A DNA stretch of 7,608 nt from Sphingobacterium sp. UBA6711 (GTDB lineage Bacteria; Bacteroidota; Bacteroidia; Sphingobacteriales; Sphingobacteriaceae). Location of the stretch: positions 23,029 through 30,636 of the forward strand of contig DKIT01000151.1 in NCBI GenBank assembly GCA_002454415.1, written 5' to 3'. Position 1 is the stretch's first letter; the number at the start of each line of letters is the position of its first letter. The translations under genes and the position numbers were made by a program. The notes beneath the pieces were generated by a model, which was given only the letters and a program-made list of their open reading frames with translations, made no database searches and was not told the DNA's origin. Positions 6,054-7,608 of this stretch are shown one piece after another.

Positions 6054-7608
6054 TTAAATATTACCTTTTTTCATCTCTTTTATCGCGTAATCGACTGAAC
6101 GAGCCGAAAATGCCATATAAGTCAATGAAGGGTTTTGTGTCGATGTTGAAGTCATACATGCTCCATCTGTGACAAAAACATTTTTTACAGCATGCATTTG
6201 ATTCCATTTATTCAGTACCGAAGTTTTTGGATCATTCCCCATCCGTGCTCCGCCCATCTCATGGATATCGAGGCCAGGTGCTTGCCAATGTGTATCGGGA
6301 CGGATATTTGTAAAACCCGCCTCTGTAAACATTTCAGTCATGACAGCAATATAATCTTTTTTCATCTTTTCATCATTCTCATCATAATCAACAGCAATTT
6401 TTAACAATGGAACACCCCAGTCGTCTTTTTTACTGCTATCAAGCGAGACCATTCCCGATTCTTTCGGAATAGTTTCACCCATCATATGGGAACCAACTTG
6501 CCAAATACCCAATTTAGGGTTCAACAAGTTATTTTTGAGATCCAAACCTAAGCCTGAACGGTCGGATTCCTTGCTACGTGAAGCACCAAAACCGGCTGCA
6601 TAACCACGTAGAAAATCGGTTTCTTGTTTATGGAGATTTCTAAAACGAGGCATATAACCACCACCAGCGGGATTGCGTCCTTCAGCTGTAAAGTCCAGTA
6701 AACCCTCGTATTCTGCATAGATACGGGCACTATAGTTGTGAAACGCTACATATTTACCCAGTACCCCACTATCATTCCCTAAACCATTTGGAAAACGGTT
6801 CGACTTAGAATTCAAAAGAATAAGATTGGTATTGATTGCCGCCGCATTAACAAATATCAATTTAGCATAAAAATCAATCTCCTCCTTTGTAGTTGTATCA
6901 ATTACACGAACACCAACAGCTTTTCCTTTTTGTTCATCATATAGAATAGAATGCACGACCGAAAAAGGGCGTAGTGTCATATTCCCGGTCTTCGCAGCCC
7001 AAGGAATTGTTGTCGCATTAGAACTGAAATACCCACCAAAAGGACAGCCACGCTGACAAAGCACCCTATTTTGGCACTGTACGCGGCCTTGTTCGATATG
7101 GATTTGATTCGGCTTAGACAGATGCGCGCAACGAGCTGAAATCACCTTTCTTTCCGGGTATTTCTGCTGCACCTTTTCTTTAAAATATTTTTCGACAATA
7201 TTTAAGGGATATCCTGGTAGGAACTCGCCATCGGGTAGTTCAGGAAGGCCATCATGGTCACCTGCAATGCCGGCAAATTTCTCAACATAAGCATACCAAG
7301 GCGCCAAATCAGCATAACGAATAGGCCAATCAACAGCAAAACCGTCGCGTGCAGGCCCCTCAAAATCGAAGTCCGACCAACGTTGTGTCTGTCTGGCCCA
7401 TAATAAAGACTTTCCTCCTACTTGATAGCCTCTAATCCAATCGAAAGGTTTCTCCTGAATATAAGGGTGTTCCTTATCCTTTACAAAAAAATGCGCCGCA
7501 TCCTCATGGAAAGCATAACATTTGCTGACAATCGGGTTTTCCTCCTTTACTTTAAAAGGCATTTCGTTCCGATGTTCAAACTCCCAAGGCATCATATTGG
7601 TGGTTGGG
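6054..7608 (-). CDS. GMC-family FAD-dependent sugar/polyol oxidoreductase, large catalytic subunit, N-terminus cut by the window edge
   Basis: This protein resembles the flavin subunit of gluconate, sorbitol and glucoside dehydrogenases, which oxidise a sugar or polyol hydroxyl and pass electrons to the respiratory chain. The frame is open to the right edge, adding four codons before the Met at 7593-7595. That Met is internal: the N-terminal GxGxxG FAD motif is absent and roughly 50-60 residues must lie outside. Numbering from that Met, GGKSLLWARQTQRW (60-73) is the conserved FAD-proximal loop, and Cys174, Cys180 and Cys184 form C-x5-C-x3-C. The GMC C-terminal domain has IHEMGGARMG with probable catalytic His445, and STQNPSLTYMAF with partner Asn488 (equivalent to the His/Asn pair of cholesterol oxidase). 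The C-terminus is complete. A Tat-signal small subunit (gluconate 2-dehydrogenase subunit 3 type) often accompanies such genes and may lie beyond the edge. It is upstream of susC on the same strand but separated by a hairpin and 400 bases. Substrate is not determined. Confidence 0.9.
   Translation of the reverse strand, partial: PTTNMMPWEFEHRNEMPFKVKEENPIVSKCYAFHEDAAHFFVKDKEHPYIQEKPFDWIRGYQVGGKSLLWARQTQRWSDFDFEGPARDGFAVDWPIRYADLAPWYAYVEKFAGIAGDHDGLPELPDGEFLPGYPLNIVEKYFKEKVQQKYPERKVISARCAHLSKPNQIHIEQGRVQCQNRVLCQRGCPFGGYFSSNATTIPWAAKTGNMTLRPFSVVHSILYDEQKGKAVGVRVIDTTTKEEIDFYAKLIFVNAAAINTNLILLNSKSNRFPNGLGNDSGVLGKYVAFHNYSARIYAEYEGLLDFTAEGRNPAGGGYMPRFRNLHKQETDFLRGYAAGFGASRSKESDRSGLGLDLKNNLLNPKLGIWQVGSHMMGETIPKESGMVSLDSSKKDDWGVPLLKIAVDYDENDEKMKKDYIAVMTEMFTEAGFTNIRPDTHWQAPGLDIHEMGGARMGNDPKTSVLNKWNQMHAVKNVFVTDGACMTSTSTQNPSLTYMAFSARSVDYAIKEMKKGNI

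Noticed and set aside
6192..6404. 70-codon plus-strand open frame with a hydrophobic tail inside the oxidoreductase
   Set aside because: It is antisense to the catalytic His/Asn region of the GMC gene; the hydrophobic tail mirrors acidic and lysine-rich codons of that gene.
6548..6730. 60-codon minus-strand open frame overlapping the oxidoreductase
   Set aside because: It is an out-of-frame shadow of the GMC coding sequence.
1..7608. CRISPR array, tRNA, rRNA, insertion sequence or attachment site
   Set aside because: No regularly spaced repeats, cloverleaf-like or rRNA-like segments, intact transposase or paired terminal repeats were seen.

Overview
The window reads as chromosomal DNA of a Bacteroidota bacterium, most likely a Sphingobacterium or Pedobacter relative. 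The main evidence is a complete SusC/SusD outer-membrane nutrient-uptake pair, a lipobox-bearing SusD, start codons without a clear Shine-Dalgarno sequence, and moderate-to-low GC with very AT-rich intergenic DNA. The genus is inferred from protein style and has not been tested.

Layout, left to right: (1) the 3' half of a plus-strand class Ib ribonucleotide reductase small-subunit gene (nrdF, cut by the left edge), closed by a textbook intrinsic terminator at about 552-594. (2) A 235-base spacer with gene-like base composition but no intact gene, possibly a decayed coding remnant. (3) Tandem hairpins at 801-855 that probably end the minus-strand susCD transcript. (4) A minus-strand susC-susD operon: susC (1060 aa, 2471-5653) is followed after 17 bases by susD (520 aa, 890-2452). 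(5) A roughly 360-base, very AT-rich leader upstream of susC holding short dyads and a repeated TTAGCAT motif. (6) A strong hairpin at 6018-6046 just past the stop of (7) a minus-strand GMC-family FAD oxidoreductase that runs off the right edge without its N-terminal FAD-binding motif.

How the genes relate: SusC (TonB-dependent channel) and SusD (surface lipoprotein lid) together import an oligomeric or glycosidic nutrient across the outer membrane. The GMC oxidoreductase lies upstream on the same strand and resembles the large subunit of gluconate, sorbitol or glucoside dehydrogenases. It carries a three-cysteine motif with the spacing of the [3Fe-4S] ligands of the Burkholderia cepacia FAD-glucose dehydrogenase. 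Its closeness to susCD suggests an oxidative sugar route, for example through 3-keto-glycosides, but the hairpin between them argues for separate transcription. nrdF (deoxynucleotide synthesis) is convergent with susCD and functionally unrelated. No transposase, tRNA, rRNA, CRISPR array or integration site was seen. The window looks mostly ordinary; the best leads are the predicted Fe-S site in the oxidoreductase and the structured susC leader.
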